Positions 45,195-52,994 of a stretch of DNA of 54,117 bases are shown here, piece by piece; position 1 is the first letter of the stretch; every line of letters starts with the position of its first letter. A model generated the notes under the pieces. That model saw only the letters and a list, made by a program, of their open reading frames with translations. It was not told the DNA's origin and did not search any database. Source of the stretch: Desulfobacteraceae bacterium (GTDB taxonomy: Bacteria > Desulfobacterota > Desulfobacteria > Desulfobacterales > Desulfobacteraceae); contig JADGFI010000040.1 of assembly GCA_016743945.1 (NCBI GenBank), positions 1 to 54,117 of the forward strand. Reading direction: 5' to 3'. The position numbers were made by a program, and so were the translations under genes.

Positions 45195-46598
45195 ATGAAA
45201 CGGTTTGTCTGCATGGTTGTTTTGATATTTATGGCATGGGGGTGTGCCCACTATCCGAAAAATTCAGAATTGAGTGTCTATGATATTACAAGCGGATACC
45301 GGTTCGACAATTTGTCAGCCTCAACTGATATGGACCGGCTATTTATAATTCTGACATTCTCCGGAGGTGGAACCAGGGCAGCGGCCCTTTCTTATGGCGT
45401 ATTGGAAACCCTCAGAGCGACTCGGTTTGAATGGCAGGGCACGGAACGTTCACTTTTGGAGGAGGTGGATGTGATCTCTTCGGTATCTGGAGGGAGTTTC
45501 ACGGCAGCCTATTACGGACTGTTTCAGGAACTGATATTTAAGAAATTTGAAAAACAGTTTCTCTACCGGGATATCGAAGGAGAGCTCAAGAGCATGGTGA
45601 TGAATCCGGGAAATTGGCCTATATTGATGTCACCAGACTACAGTCGTACGGATTTGGCCTCTGATTTTTACAACCGGGAATTATTTGATAAAAAGCGGTT
45701 TGATGAACTTATCCGGGTGGGGCAACGTCCAATGATAGTAATCAATGCCACGGACATGTCAATCGGAACTTCATTTTCATTTGTCCAGTCCCAATTTGAC
45801 CCAATTTGTTCTGATTTGGCAAGTGTCCAGATCGCTCGGGCTGTGACAGCGTCTTCCTGTTTTCCCGTGGCCTTTGCACCCATGACCCTGAACAATTATG
45901 CTGGAACTTGTCAGTTTCAGGAGCCCCTCTGGGTGGGCTCCGCCACCAAGGACATGGTGCTAAATCCGCCCCGATACGCTCGAGCTCGAGCGTTGGAGTC
46001 CTATACAGATGGAGTAAACCGCCCATACCTCCATTTGTTGGATGGGGGAGTATCAGACAACATTGGGTTGCGTGGGCCTCTGACAAGTATCCGATCCACA
46101 GATCCGGGCCTGAGTGTTCTCCGACGGATTAACAAAGGGTCCATTGATCATCTGGTAGTGATCATTGTGGATGCTAAAACCAAACAGGATTCCGACATGG
46201 ACAAAAGCCCTGCTCCACCGGGATTGGAAAAGGTCTTGTTCAAGATATCCACGGTTCCTTTGGATAATTATTCATTTGACACAGTTCAAGCGTTGCAAGC
46301 TGAGTTTAAAAATTGGAAAAAAGACTCCGCAAATTATGAGAATTGCAAAGCGATTCTCCAAGGGTCATGTCCCGATGCTGATATGCCGTTCCCATCACCA
46401 AAGGGCTTGCGTTTTTATCCTATTTATGTGGGGTTCGACCGGATCGCAGATTCAGAAAAACGCCGATATTTTCAAAATATTGATACGTCCTTTCATTTGC
46501 CGGATAAACAGGTGACAGACTTAAGAAACATCGCCAAAACCCTGTTGGAGGATTCTGATGAATTTCAAGAATTAAAAACATTGCTCAATGCGAAATAA
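45195..46598 (+). CDS. patatin-like phospholipase lipoprotein
   Basis: 467 residues. A lipoprotein signal ends at Cys17 (AWGC), so it is attached to a membrane outside the cytoplasm. The patatin fold is shown by the oxyanion loop SGGGTRAA at 56-63, nucleophile Ser98 in SSVSGGS, and the catalytic Asp in LLDGGVSDN. It would hydrolyse lipid acyl esters. AAAGGAGG precedes the ATG. A surface lipoprotein of this kind may act on envelope lipids or on other cells. Confidence 0.88.
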   Translation: MKRFVCMVVLIFMAWGCAHYPKNSELSVYDITSGYRFDNLSASTDMDRLFIILTFSGGGTRAAALSYGVLETLRATRFEWQGTERSLLEEVDVISSVSGGSFTAAYYGLFQELIFKKFEKQFLYRDIEGELKSMVMNPGNWPILMSPDYSRTDLASDFYNRELFDKKRFDELIRVGQRPMIVINATDMSIGTSFSFVQSQFDPICSDLASVQIARAVTASSCFPVAFAPMTLNNYAGTCQFQEPLWVGSATKDMVLNPPRYARARALESYTDGVNRPYLHLLDGGVSDNIGLRGPLTSIRSTDPGLSVLRRINKGSIDHLVVIIVDAKTKQDSDMDKSPAPPGLEKVLFKISTVPLDNYSFDTVQALQAEFKNWKKDSANYENCKAILQGSCPDADMPFPSPKGLRFYPIYVGFDRIADSEKRRYFQNIDTSFHLPDKQVTDLRNIAKTLLEDSDEFQELKTLLNAK

Positions 46599-46708
46599 TA
46601 CTTGAATTGTCAATCATCGGCGAATGGGTTTCTTCTTGATTTATAATAAAAACCTGTGAGGCATATACACTTGTGTGTTGAAATTAAAAGCTTGTATCGA
46701 AAATAGAT

Positions 46709-46978
46709 TCAGTGAGCACTTATAAATGCGGAGGCAGAATCAACCTCCAAAAGGGTTGACTTGTATTCATAGTTCTGATCACTCCAAGTCCCGAAACGAC
46801 AAAACCGGTACTCAAGGATTATTCTATCCTCTCCTTTTACAAGGCCTTCCATCTGTTTGCCATCATCGTCAAAGTCATTTTCGGTTTTCCCAGTGTTCCA
46901 ATCACTGACAACACTCTGCTGAACATTGCATTCTTCTGCAATCTTTTTTTGTGTCCATCCTTGTATGTTTTGCAGAGA
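46709..46978 (-). pseudogene. fragment of a helix-turn-helix protein
   Basis: A minus-strand frame of 89 codons, opened by a stop and without ATG, reads IQGWTQKKIAEECNVQQSVV followed by SDW, a clear helix-turn-helix, then a basic/Tyr-rich tail. Lack of start and ribosome site indicates a 5'-truncated regulator or plasmid-partition type gene. The rest of 46599-47245 holds nothing I can assign. Confidence 0.4.
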
Positions 46979-47245
46979 TCAAAAAAGGTTATCGAAGGCT
47001 ATGACTCATGAATTGACATCTCTGAGAATTATATTTTCATATAAAATTAAGGGTTTCTCTATTGAATTATTAATATCAGCGTACTATGGTTGTTTTTATC
47101 TTTAATCAATTAGGCAAATCAAATCGCCGTTTCTAAATTTCTAAAGGGGGTAACAGACAAAATCAACAATGTTATCAAAGATTATAATGATGCGACGATA
47201 CAAGACGAATTAACCGCAATTGCACAAAGCAAAAGAGATCTAAGC

Positions 47246-48016
47246 ATGGATCGGTTCGACAATATTGAAGAACTCTTAATTATGGAGGCAGATAAAAAGA
47301 ATTATGCTCTTTACAAGGCAACCAATGCCTTAGGTGTCTATGCACAGGCGTTATCAGGATTAGCCAATGCTGGCAATCGTAATGAAATTGATCTGGCAGC
47401 CTCCCAATTGTATGGTTCTTTGCACAACATGAATGAACAATATAAAACCCTTGCAGAGACAGAAGAGGAACTGGTTTCAAACGAAACCAGTTCCGCCATC
47501 AGCAGAATAATCGCAGAAATTACCAATTTTTATATTGAACACAAAAAAAATAAAAAACTTCAAGAAATTATCGTTTTAGCAGATAAACCAATTCAGGTAA
47601 TCTGCGATGAAATAGAAAAGCAGCTTTTAATAGGGGTTATTGAAGGTCAGCTTTTCGTTATGAAACATACTGAACTTTTTGGATACATTGCGGACTATAA
47701 TGCAGTTGTCGCAACAGAATCCTTTGAGAAGAAAAGAAAGAGATTAGACAAAATTTATGAAAAATATTTGGCAATGCAATCCTCAAGTGCCTCAATCCAA
47801 ACGTCCGTAAAAGCCATTAAAGCCATTAAAAAGGCGCACAAGACCCTTCGAACAGATTTAGAACAGGATAAATTTTCCAGCAGCAATATCGTTAAATCGA
47901 TTGGGGAATTAAAAGATATTCATGAACATTATGATGATTTAGAAGCAATGATGCTCAGTTGTGAGACTGAAATTATTGCTGACCCCCAAAAGGGAATTAT
48001 ATGTAAAAAAAAATAA
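47246..48016 (+). CDS. hypothetical helical protein, probably 5'-truncated
   Basis: 256 residues from ATG 47246, nearly all alpha-helical with coiled-coil character (KAIKAIKKAHK repeat near 190). The same frame is open back to a TAG at 47111, and the 44 extra codons look coding (FLKGVTDKINNVIKDYND), but contain no start codon, and there is no ribosome site at 47246. A loss of the 5' end, perhaps including a signal peptide, is likely. It is followed by a second small helical gene and a lipase on the same strand. Function unknown. Confidence 0.6.
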   Translation: MDRFDNIEELLIMEADKKNYALYKATNALGVYAQALSGLANAGNRNEIDLAASQLYGSLHNMNEQYKTLAETEEELVSNETSSAISRIIAEITNFYIEHKKNKKLQEIIVLADKPIQVICDEIEKQLLIGVIEGQLFVMKHTELFGYIADYNAVVATESFEKKRKRLDKIYEKYLAMQSSSASIQTSVKAIKAIKKAHKTLRTDLEQDKFSSSNIVKSIGELKDIHEHYDDLEAMMLSCETEIIADPQKGIICKKK

Positions 48017-48037
48017 TAGCACAAAAGGAGATTTCCA

Positions 48038-48358
48038 ATGAGCGAACTCAATGAACTTAATGCATCAATAATGGCATTCACCGAACTTTGGGAAGCGTGC
48101 AAAGACGATGACCAAAAAGAAGAAATTCTCACACAAAGAGATGTCTTAAGACGAAAAGCAAGAAAACTTGCCAATAAAACGCTGATGGATGGTAGTCCGG
48201 AATTAAATGAAGCTATCACGTCCCTCAATGAACTGACCGAAATGGCGAAGACAGCAAAAAACGATATTGAAGAGACCGTAGGAAAGATTAAAAAGTTTGC
48301 AAAGTTTATAGAAGATGCCACAAATGCCATCACCAAAGTAGTTAGCTTACTTCCATAG
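48038..48358 (+). CDS. hypothetical small helical protein
   Basis: 106 residues, all helical, with a moderately hydrophobic C-terminal helix (FIEDATNAITKVVSLLP). AAAAGGAG precedes ATG 48038. It lies 21 bp after the larger helical gene and 27 bp before the lipase; it may be a chaperone or immunity partner, but nothing in the sequence proves it. Confidence 0.7.
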   Translation: MSELNELNASIMAFTELWEACKDDDQKEEILTQRDVLRRKARKLANKTLMDGSPELNEAITSLNELTEMAKTAKNDIEETVGKIKKFAKFIEDATNAITKVVSLLP

Positions 48359-48385
48359 ACTATAAAATCAAGGGGGGGAATGGAT

Positions 48386-49456
48386 ATGGATGATTTTTTT
48401 CAAGAAAAAGCAATAGCAGAATCATTACCTATCAAACGAGCTGCTTACTCAGACAGGACAGCCTGGATAATGGCAGAAATGAGCAGGCTTGTCTACCAAC
48501 CATTGCCGATTGAAGAAACCGTGGATAGTTACATTGAGAAGATCAAAAAAGCGGTTATAGAAGGTAAAGAAGATGACGAAATCTCTGCTCTGGTGCACAA
48601 CGCTGCCAATGAAGACCTCGAGGGAATCACTAATATTGAGCGAGAATTAAAAAAGGCGAATTTTGAATTCTTAGAGTCCTTTTGCAACCAGGGCACAGAG
48701 GCCTTTTTAGCGAAACTTTCTAAAACCGAAAACTTTAGTGGAATGTTAGTTCTTTGTTTTAGAGGAACCCAACCTGATAAACTCGTGGATATTCACACTG
48801 ATATTAAAGCAAACTTGGTTGATGCAATGTTTCTTGCAGAAGGTCGTGTTCATCGAGGATTTCAAGATGCCTTTCAATTGGTTAAAAATAAAATTGAAGC
48901 AGCTATAGAAAAAGCAAACAAGGAAGAGCTTGATTTGCCACTTTATATCACTGGCCATTCCCTTGGTGGGGCATTGGCCATGTTAGCCACACGTTACCTG
49001 GCAAGTGATAGCGTGGGTGCAACGTATACATTTGGATGTCCGAGGGCTGCAGATGACAAGTTCTATGAAAAGATAAAAACACCTGTCTATAGGGTTGTCA
49101 ATGCCGCTGATGGGGTAACAAGAGTCCCATTTGGAAAAGGATTTGCTTTTGTCGTTGCACTCATAAGGCTTATCCCTATCAATTTTACCTTTGCCCTTAC
49201 AGAATTTATCCGAAAACAGATTCAAGGGTATACCCACTATGGCAATTTTGTTTTCATGACTGACGCATCAAATGAAAGAGACACAAAAGGAATCCCTTAT
49301 AAAACCCTGGTTGTAAAAAAAAGCCCCAATATTTTTGAGGTTGCACCAACCGTCATTAAACGGTGGATCATCACCTCTGGAAAAGCCGCCATTTCAGATC
49401 ATGATATTGGCACATATTCGTCCAAACTACTTGCCCAGGCATTGCGCCGGAGATAG
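48386..49456 (+). CDS. class 3 lipase
   Basis: 356 residues, alpha/beta-hydrolase of the Lipase_3 family: LCFRGTQ oxyanion strand, nucleophile Ser192 in GHSLGGALA, Asp242 in NAADGVTRVP, and His in SDHDIGTYS close to the end. No signal peptide is present. A hydrophobic segment (about 255-275) lies after the Asp. The G-rich site suits ATG 48386; ATG 48380 is too close to it. Third gene of a helical-helical-lipase set; with the nearby patatin it makes two lipolytic enzymes within 4 kb. Confidence 0.88.
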   Translation: MDDFFQEKAIAESLPIKRAAYSDRTAWIMAEMSRLVYQPLPIEETVDSYIEKIKKAVIEGKEDDEISALVHNAANEDLEGITNIERELKKANFEFLESFCNQGTEAFLAKLSKTENFSGMLVLCFRGTQPDKLVDIHTDIKANLVDAMFLAEGRVHRGFQDAFQLVKNKIEAAIEKANKEELDLPLYITGHSLGGALAMLATRYLASDSVGATYTFGCPRAADDKFYEKIKTPVYRVVNAADGVTRVPFGKGFAFVVALIRLIPINFTFALTEFIRKQIQGYTHYGNFVFMTDASNERDTKGIPYKTLVVKKSPNIFEVAPTVIKRWIITSGKAAISDHDIGTYSSKLLAQALRRR

Positions 49457-49633
49457 GAGTGACCCTCCCCCGCAAAAGTGGAATCAAAGTTAAGCTACTA
49501 ATTGATCTTTCTCATATCAGGTCTTGCGGTTTTATTCCAAAATTTAAAAATTCAGGCGAAATTATATTTTAAAAAATCTTGGACGGATATCTCATTCGCA
49601 CAGATAACAAGGCCGAGCCACTTTAAACCATGG

Positions 49634-50080
49634 ATGACAAAAAAAATATTTAAACCCGACCTCTTTGACATCGGAACCAATTTTGATGAAATTGCAGAAA
49701 TTTGTCACGAAAACGGAATGGAATTTTTTGAGTTTTGGGAATATTGATTTGACGAAGGTACGTGGCAACTGTTTTCCTCAGTGGGTATTACTCCGAGTTA
49801 TATTCGTGAAAACAACAGAGGAATGGCAGGATTAGAACAAACAACAAAATATAAAGCGGAAGTAATGGCAGGTGATCTGCTTCATATCAAATCAAAAATT
49901 ATAGAAGTAAAAGACAAAACTATCAGGTTTATTCACATCATGTACAATTCAGAAACAGAAATAGAAGTGGCCACTTCTGAATTGATTGTTGTCCACCTTG
50001 ATAGAGTTCAAAGAAAAGCTTGTCCACTACCAAAAGCAATAAGCGAAAAATGTATGACTCTATTGGATAATGTCATATAA
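49634..50080 (+). pseudogene. hotdog thioesterase gene interrupted by an in-frame TGA
   Basis: From ATG 49634 a frame of normal 4HBT size (about 148 codons) has one TGA at 49745-49747, after codon 37. Before it stands CHENGMEFFEFWEY and directly after FDEGTWQLFSSVGITPSYIR, where active thioesterases have a continuous stretch around the catalytic His-Asn...Phe-Asp-Glu. The remaining 110 codons (QTTKYKAEVMAGDLLHIKS, SIRF-like TIRFIHIMYNSET, VVHLDR) are well preserved. No ribosome site is seen at 49634. A nonsense mutation is the simple reading; recoding of UGA is the alternative. Confidence 0.55.
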
Positions 50081-50127
50081 CATCTGCATTCCGATGGACG
50101 GCTAACGCCGCAACTGATGCAGGCGTT
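50079..50127 (+). other. weak attC-like hairpin after the thioesterase
   Basis: AAC-AT-CTGCAT (50079-50089) mirrors ATGCAG-GC-GTT (50117-50127), two short stems separated by unpaired bases as in integron attC sites, and it begins in the stop codon of the preceding frame. The outer 7-base consensus is poor. The rest of the gap to 50401 shows nothing else. Confidence 0.3.
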
Positions 50128-50401
50128 CAACTATATTTATTGACAAATTTCATATTGGGCACTTCCCAATAATGTTCTTTCTAATATAGAGATCACATCT
50201 TAGCAGATTTTAAAAAAATATCCCCGGGATCTGAACAAAAATCAAGTTGATCTACAATATACCTTCATGGCATTTTAATTAATCCGAGAATAGAAATTTA
50301 TATTCTTAAACAAATCTAAATTTACAATGAACCCCAAAAAGGAGTATAAAAAGTCTTAACCTGTTTGATCAATTATCAACCTTAATCTTCCGGAGGTGTT
50401 T

Positions 50402-51190
50402 ATGAAATGTCATGAAGTCGATTATGAAGTATTTGGCGATGATATGCAGACAGTAGAAATAGAACTTGATCGGGGCGAAACAGTTATTGCAGAGGCAGGT
50501 GCCATGAACTGGATGGAAGATGGTATCTCTTTTGAAGCCAAAATGGGGGATGGTTCTCAACCGGACAAAGGATTTATGGGCAAGTTATTCGATGCAGGGA
50601 AACGTGCGGTTTCCGGGGAATCTTTATTCATGACCCATTTTACGAACCAGATACCGGGCAAAAAAAGAGTTGCTTTCAGTGCTCCATATCCGGGGAAGAT
50701 TATCCCTATTAATATGGAGAAAATTGGTGGAGAGCTGATCTGCCAAAAAGATGCTTTTTTGTGCGCTGCCTTGGGAACCGAAGTTACTATTGCCTTTAGC
50801 AAAAAACTTGGCGCAGGTTTTTTCGGGGGCGAAGGATTTATTCTCCAACGCCTTTTAGGAGATGGAATGGCCTTTGTTCATGCTGGAGGCACTATTGTAG
50901 AAAAAAAATTGCAAGGTGAAACTATCCGGGTGGACACTGGGTGTATCGTGGGATTCAGCCCGGGTATTGATTACGACATCCAGAGGGCAGGAAATTTGAA
51001 ATCCATGTTTTTTGGTGGAGAGGGTCTATTCCTGGCAACCTTGAGTGGTCACGGTTCTGTTTATCTACAAAGCCTCCCGTTTTCGAGGTTGGCAGACAGA
51101 ATTCTTCAACATGCACCGTCAGCAGGCGGTAGCAGCAAAGGAGAAGGGTCGGTTTTAGGAGGCCTTGGCAGAATGCTGGATGGTGACTAA
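50402..51190 (+). CDS. AIM24 / TIGR00266 family protein
   Basis: 262 residues of the AIM24 beta-rich family: VEIELDRGETVIAEAGAMNW early and Gly-rich blocks GAGFFGGEGFILQRL and MFFGGEGLFLATLSGHG. Bacterial roles are not settled. CGGAGG lies 5 nt before ATG 50402, so I reject the GTG at 50396, which is within that site. Monocistronic apart from a possible small downstream gene that overlaps its end. Confidence 0.9.
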   Translation: MKCHEVDYEVFGDDMQTVEIELDRGETVIAEAGAMNWMEDGISFEAKMGDGSQPDKGFMGKLFDAGKRAVSGESLFMTHFTNQIPGKKRVAFSAPYPGKIIPINMEKIGGELICQKDAFLCAALGTEVTIAFSKKLGAGFFGGEGFILQRLLGDGMAFVHAGGTIVEKKLQGETIRVDTGCIVGFSPGIDYDIQRAGNLKSMFFGGEGLFLATLSGHGSVYLQSLPFSRLADRILQHAPSAGGSSKGEGSVLGGLGRMLDGD

Positions 51191-51338
51191 AAAAGAACAG
51201 CAGATTATTCAGAGTCTGGCAGAGCTTGAGAAGGAGCTGAAGGTATCTAAGAAATATTGGAAGCGAATCAGCCCCAGTGCTCGAACCAGCAATAATGCTT
51301 CTTTTTGGCCTTGGTCTTTTAGGTCGTGCAGGGATTAG
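51180..51338 (+). CDS. 52-residue small frame overlapping the AIM24 end
   Basis: ATG 51180 overlaps the end of the AIM24 gene in another frame; GGCAGA is the only weak ribosome site. The N-terminal half is a charged helix (EQQIIQSLAELEKELKVSKK), the rest is Ser/Trp-rich. It may be a translationally coupled small protein or a decayed longer gene. Confidence 0.35.
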   Translation: MVTKKEQQIIQSLAELEKELKVSKKYWKRISPSARTSNNASFWPWSFRSCRD

Positions 51339-51628
51339 CAGACAGAATAATATAGATTAATTTCAAAATCATCTTTAGGGCAGGGTCAGAAAATGGCTCA
51401 GCCTTTTTCTGTTATATTTTCCCATTATTCTCTGAGTTTCAATTCCACTATATGAGCCAAGGGTAGCTCCCTCGGCCATGTTTCCATATTCAACTCAATA
51501 GAGTACCAGGAGTAAATCAAGCACTTTTTTGTATTTACTTTTTAGAGTGCACACTTCAAGACCATAAAACATAAATTTTTACCCAAGTATTATTCCCGTA
51601 TACCTTGAATCTCCTTGACGGTCTGCCA

Positions 51629-51823
51629 TCATTGATTGAGCGCAACCAGGGATACACCCAGATTTTTTTCCAGTATCTGAATTTTAGCCAACGTTTCTTC
51701 TTCCAAAGTGGCTGGTGGAGCATCATGGCAGGAAAAAGCCAATACTGTAATCCCTAAATCGGATTCCAGAGATTTGATTTGATCAAGATCCTTGCCTTTT
51801 AGGTTGGTAAGGTTGCAAAGCAT
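51629..51823 (-). CDS. 64-residue protein made of two repeats
   Basis: ATG 51823 has an excellent AAGGAGG 6-7 nt upstream. Residues 13-29 (LDQIKSLESDLGITVLA) and 45-61 (LAKIQILEKNLGVSLVA) follow one pattern, L-x2-I-x2-LE-x2-LG-(I/V)-x-(L/V)2-A, at a 32-residue offset. Each looks like a helix then a beta strand. No known function; one free Cys at 32. Confidence 0.75.
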   Translation of the reverse strand: MLCNLTNLKGKDLDQIKSLESDLGITVLAFSCHDAPPATLEEETLAKIQILEKNLGVSLVALNQ

Positions 51824-52292
51824 GTTTGCCCTCCTTTATTTAGTGTTCGAGTAAATATGACGGGAGAGAAGAGTATCGTGTTCAACCCAAAAAGCCTGCG
51901 GATTCACTCAACTCTATGAATCAATATAATATCACAACACATGTAAATGAAAAGGAATATTCATCCTATGATAAAAAATGATCTGAATTTTGTCTGATTG
52001 TATACCCTGAATTGGTGTTTTAAAGCAGTTAAGGATTAGTATCCAAAGGTGGAGTATTCGGGGTCTGGAATAATTTAGGATACCAATCCAATTGTGAATT
52101 CTTTGGATGAAGGGATATAGCGCAACCCGGATCAAGCAGGGGCTGTAAGGTTGTTTATGTATTAACCTCCCTCTGGACAAATCCCAACTGGTAGTGTTAT
52201 CCTTCAATTAAATTGACTGCTGAATAATAACTTGGTAAAGCAAAAAAAGAAAAGAATCAAAAGGAAGTAACCTTACTTCGAGCTTAATAGCA
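51824..52292. other. intergenic region with a palindromic repeat
   Basis: No supportable gene. It holds the promoter side of the 64-residue protein gene and the repeat copy at 52033-52089. Confidence 0.4.
52033..52089. repeat. 57-bp palindromic dispersed repeat, copy 1
   Basis: Ends GGATTAGTATCC and GGATACCAATCC are inverted with one mismatch. The interior AAGGTGGAGTATT is shared with copy 2 at 52732. Confidence 0.65.
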
Positions 52293-52541
52293 TTGTTAGT
52301 ATTTTTGGGCATAGTATTTGCCACATATGCAACTTATCCATCTTGGTCACAAATGTTTGTAAATTCATTACCAGTTGGTTTGGTCGATGAAGATTTTACA
52401 GGTTATAGCTGTGAAGGAAAACAATATTGTAGTGAAATGAATTCATGTAAAGAAGCAAGATTCTACCTTAAGAATTGTCCAAATGTGAAAATTGATGGCG
52501 ATAATGATGGGATTCCATGTGAATCTCAGTTGTGCAAATAG
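52293..52541 (+). CDS. Excalibur calcium-binding domain protein, start uncertain
   Basis: 82 residues from TTG 52293: a membrane segment (1-18) then an Excalibur domain with Cys pairs (YSCEG, YCSEM, SCKEA, NCPNV, PCESQLC) and the Ca-loop DGDNDGIPCE. Without a ribosome site the TTG start is doubtful. The frame is open a further 23 codons upstream with a basic KKRKESKGSN-like part that has no start; a start TTG in the next frame (about 52231) would join through the A7 run at 52242-52248 by a one-base shift. Full-length relatives usually have such a basic N-tail, so a frameshift is plausible. Confidence 0.6.
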   Translation: MLVFLGIVFATYATYPSWSQMFVNSLPVGLVDEDFTGYSCEGKQYCSEMNSCKEARFYLKNCPNVKIDGDNDGIPCESQLCK

Positions 52542-52553
52542 AAAATAAGATAA

Positions 52554-52632
52554 GCTTAACAAATCATTTCACCAACGTTCTGCTGCGCTCCACTTGACTC
52601 GCTGAAACTCGCTGGTGAACTTGACGTTAAAA
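52554..52632 (+). other. attC-like integron recombination site
   Basis: Thirteen bases after the Excalibur stop: GCTTAAC (52554-52560, fits RYYYAAC), then TTCACCA (52568-52574), a ~38-nt centre, TGGTGAA (52613-52619), and GTTAAAA (52626-52632, five of seven positions complementary to the left end). The two stems with unpaired spacers of 7 and 6 nt have the geometry of attC. No integrase gene is in the window. Confidence 0.45.
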
Positions 52633-52731
52633 AGTACATTATTATACAATAATAACCTCCTGGAAAGGGTTTTCGCAAAATCAGGTAATTAATTAAAAAA
52701 TTGAGTTTTACCGATTTTTCCGACTCAACAA

Positions 52732-52784
52732 TAAGTATCCTAAGGTGGAGTATTTGGATGCCGGATTTCTTAAGGATACCAAAA
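52732..52784. repeat. palindromic dispersed repeat, copy 2
   Basis: AGTATCC (52734-52740) and GGATACC (52774-52780) bracket AAGGTGGAGTATTTGG, matching copy 1 in order and spacing. With copy 1 it flanks the Excalibur gene and attC-like site. Confidence 0.6.
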
Positions 52785-52994
52785 ATATACATCAACTGAT
52801 CTTTCCCTAAAAAAGTGGTTTAATTCTGTCTCCAGTTTTTTGGGGTAGGATCAAAGATTGGAAAAGACGGCATGGACACCATTCGCCCTTTCTTGAATAA
52901 TTCCTCACAATGCATATGTTCTCCATGTTAAAAAAACTATCTAAAAAGTCCCCTGCACGGTGAAGATCTACCCGCCAGGGCAAAAGGAGGCCCC

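Noticed and set aside
46726..46908. 60-codon plus-strand frame
   Set aside because: It is opposite the helix-turn-helix fragment, which reads better, and has no ribosome site.
49457..49500. IS21-type insertion sequence remnant
   Set aside because: The short stretch with GTGACCC and AAAAGTGGAATCAAAG recalls IS21 end regions, but no transposase fragment or paired ends are present.
51932..52207. 91-codon minus-strand frame
   Set aside because: It runs through the palindromic repeat, has no ribosome site, and its resemblance to another frame at 52556 only reflects the shared repeat.
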